NCBI RefSeq assembly: GCF_030403775.1
Contig: NZ_JAQMWQ010000026.1
Location: 1-64,000 of the forward strand
DNA: 64,000 nucleotides
Direction: 5' to 3'
DNA from: Paenibacillus sp. BSR1-1
GTDB taxonomy: Bacteria; Bacillota; Bacilli; Bacillales; Cytobacillaceae
Below the pieces are notes generated by a model. That model ran no database searches. It was given only the letters and a program-made list of their open reading frames with translations, and was not told the DNA's origin. This document shows positions 63,035 through 64,000 of the stretch, piece by piece (within the stretch, counting starts at the first letter, position 1; every line of letters starts with the position of its first letter). The position numbers and the translations under genes are program-made.

Positions 63035-64000
63035 TTAAAATGGAAATTCCTCTTGAATAAATCGTACTGCATTTAGCCCAATCATTTGAGAAGGCATGGA
63101 GGTGTTGCCATCTGGTAATATTGGAGAAATAGAAAGATCGGCTACTTTTAGTTTTTTTGTACCAAAGACATTAAGATATTCATCAACAACCCCAGTTAGA
63201 ATACTATTACCCATCTTGCATTGACCACCGAAATGAGCGAGATTTCGATAAGAGGCCTTTACATACCCTTCCAATTGTTTGCGCCGTTCTTCCTTATCAT
63301 CCATTTTAAAGACCTTTTCAGGTGGATAGACAACTTTGTAGATGCCATCGGGATCTAGTTTACGGGCTTTCTTCATAATACGGTAAGTCTCCAAATACTG
63401 CTCAACCATAAAATCCAAATCATCAGGATCCGCTAACGGATTTAGATCAATAGTAGGATATGCCTCAGGATCACTGTGGGCAGCCAATATTGTACCCCTG
63501 CTTTTCGGGTTAAGGTCAAAAATGCCCATGCTCATAATATTGCTCTTTTTTATTGGATCGAACCCCCAATGATTTTCCAATACCTCTGAAGTTGGAATAA
63601 ACGAAGGTGTTGGCGATCCATATAATTGAAGACGCCGCCCCCCCCATTTGTTTTCTCCTTTAAAAGCACCCAGTGGGAATGGATTGTCCGGGTCGGCAGA
63701 CATAAGCTCTAAAAGCCGCTCAGTTTCTACTTCTACTCCCATCCCAACAGTAAAATGACTTTGAAAGTTGTGTCCCACATTTGGACTGTCTATTAATGTG
63801 GTAATACCAGCCCTGGCTAAATCTTCGGGATTCCCAATTCCAGAACGCTGTAAAATGACAGAGGAAAAATTACCTGCACTGACAATAACACCCTTTGTGG
63901 CACGCGCGATACTTGTCTTACCGTTTTTTATAAATTCGACGCCCACAGCCACTTGAAATCTGCCAGCTTCTTTAAATAGAATTTTATTGACTGTTGTTTT
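63035..64000 (-). CDS. GMC-family oxidoreductase, N terminus outside the window
   Basis: The last 321 codons of a glucose-methanol-choline oxidoreductase; the frame stays open to base 64000. GVIVSAGNFSSVILQRSGIGNPEDL is the family's second signature region, and AHFGGQCKMGNSILTGVVDEYLNVFGTKKLKVADLSISP carries the FAD-site C-terminal segment with the catalytic His in NLAHFGGQCKMG. The FAD Rossmann GxGxxG is missing because it lies upstream. Substrate unknown. Confidence 0.9.
   Translation of the reverse strand, partial: KTTVNKILFKEAGRFQVAVGVEFIKNGKTSIARATKGVIVSAGNFSSVILQRSGIGNPEDLARAGITTLIDSPNVGHNFQSHFTVGMGVEVETERLLELMSADPDNPFPLGAFKGENKWGGRRLQLYGSPTPSFIPTSEVLENHWGFDPIKKSNIMSMGIFDLNPKSRGTILAAHSDPEAYPTIDLNPLADPDDLDFMVEQYLETYRIMKKARKLDPDGIYKVVYPPEKVFKMDDKEERRKQLEGYVKASYRNLAHFGGQCKMGNSILTGVVDEYLNVFGTKKLKVADLSISPILPDGNTSMPSQMIGLNAVRFIQEEFPF

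Overview
The window looks like a chromosome segment of a low-GC, endospore-forming Bacillaceae (Neobacillus/Mesobacillus/Bacillus type). Reasons: a 5S rRNA end with initiator tRNA-Met and tRNA-Asp, the tsaE-tsaB-rimI-tsaD, ABC-F-moaC-rex and ydiK-ydiL-groES-groEL blocks in the order I remember from Bacillus subtilis, CIRCE control of groESL, many TTG/GTG starts behind strong purine-rich Shine-Dalgarno sites, and Bacillaceae-type dispersed repeats.

Layout. 1-3.2 kb: 5S rRNA end, two tRNAs and the t6A tRNA-modification operon. 3.2-3.4 kb: a degenerate array of imperfect palindromes. 3.5-37.9 kb: a large carbohydrate-uptake and catabolism region lying between tsaD and a DnaA-box cluster that in B. 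subtilis I recall being close together. It opens with an unusual cytoplasmic hybrid histidine kinase carrying a C-terminal sugar-binding-protein domain, divergent from a LytTR response regulator. Then follow (a) a LacI regulator, a ribose-type ABC transporter, a Gfo/Idh dehydrogenase, three xylose-isomerase-like epimerases, a zinc alcohol dehydrogenase and a GlcG-like protein, (b) an AraC regulator, and (c) a ROK-led operon with a YhfX-like PLP protein, an amidase and a second ribose-type ABC transporter. Next come a HAD phosphatase and (d) a complete gram-positive version of the uncharacterised enterobacterial yhf operon (YhfZ, Y, U, T, V/php, S, X, W) extended by a NagB-type deaminase and a second YhfZ paralog. 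Similar operator-like palindromes (ATACAA-N4-TTGTAT) sit next to both the yhfZ gene and the ROK operon, suggesting one regulon.

37.9-48.6 kb returns to core genes: a tight DnaA-box cluster, ABC-F ATPase, moaC, rex, yhbD with two bactofilins, a 14-TM MFS exporter, ydiK, a CPBP protease, a dispersed repeat, CIRCE and groESL. 48.6-62.9 kb is a decayed genomic island: the 3' end of groEL is repeated (18 of 19 bases) at 62850, an integrase remnant lies beside each copy and a third lies inside. Its cargo is several short-chain dehydrogenases, two antibiotic-monooxygenase or luciferase-type genes, several pseudogenes, an exosporium-like protein and a DcuS/DcuR-type two-component system with a KdgT-type permease and malic enzyme. 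The window ends inside a GMC oxidoreductase gene, probably in a second island.

How the genes may work together (inference): sugars or sugar derivatives enter by the two ABC systems and YhfT, are processed by oxidation and epimerisation, amidase, PLP enzymes, a PHP-family hydrolase, a mutase-like enzyme and a deaminase, under at least seven local regulators. The substrate cannot be named from sequence. All family calls are from reading motifs; no database search was run.
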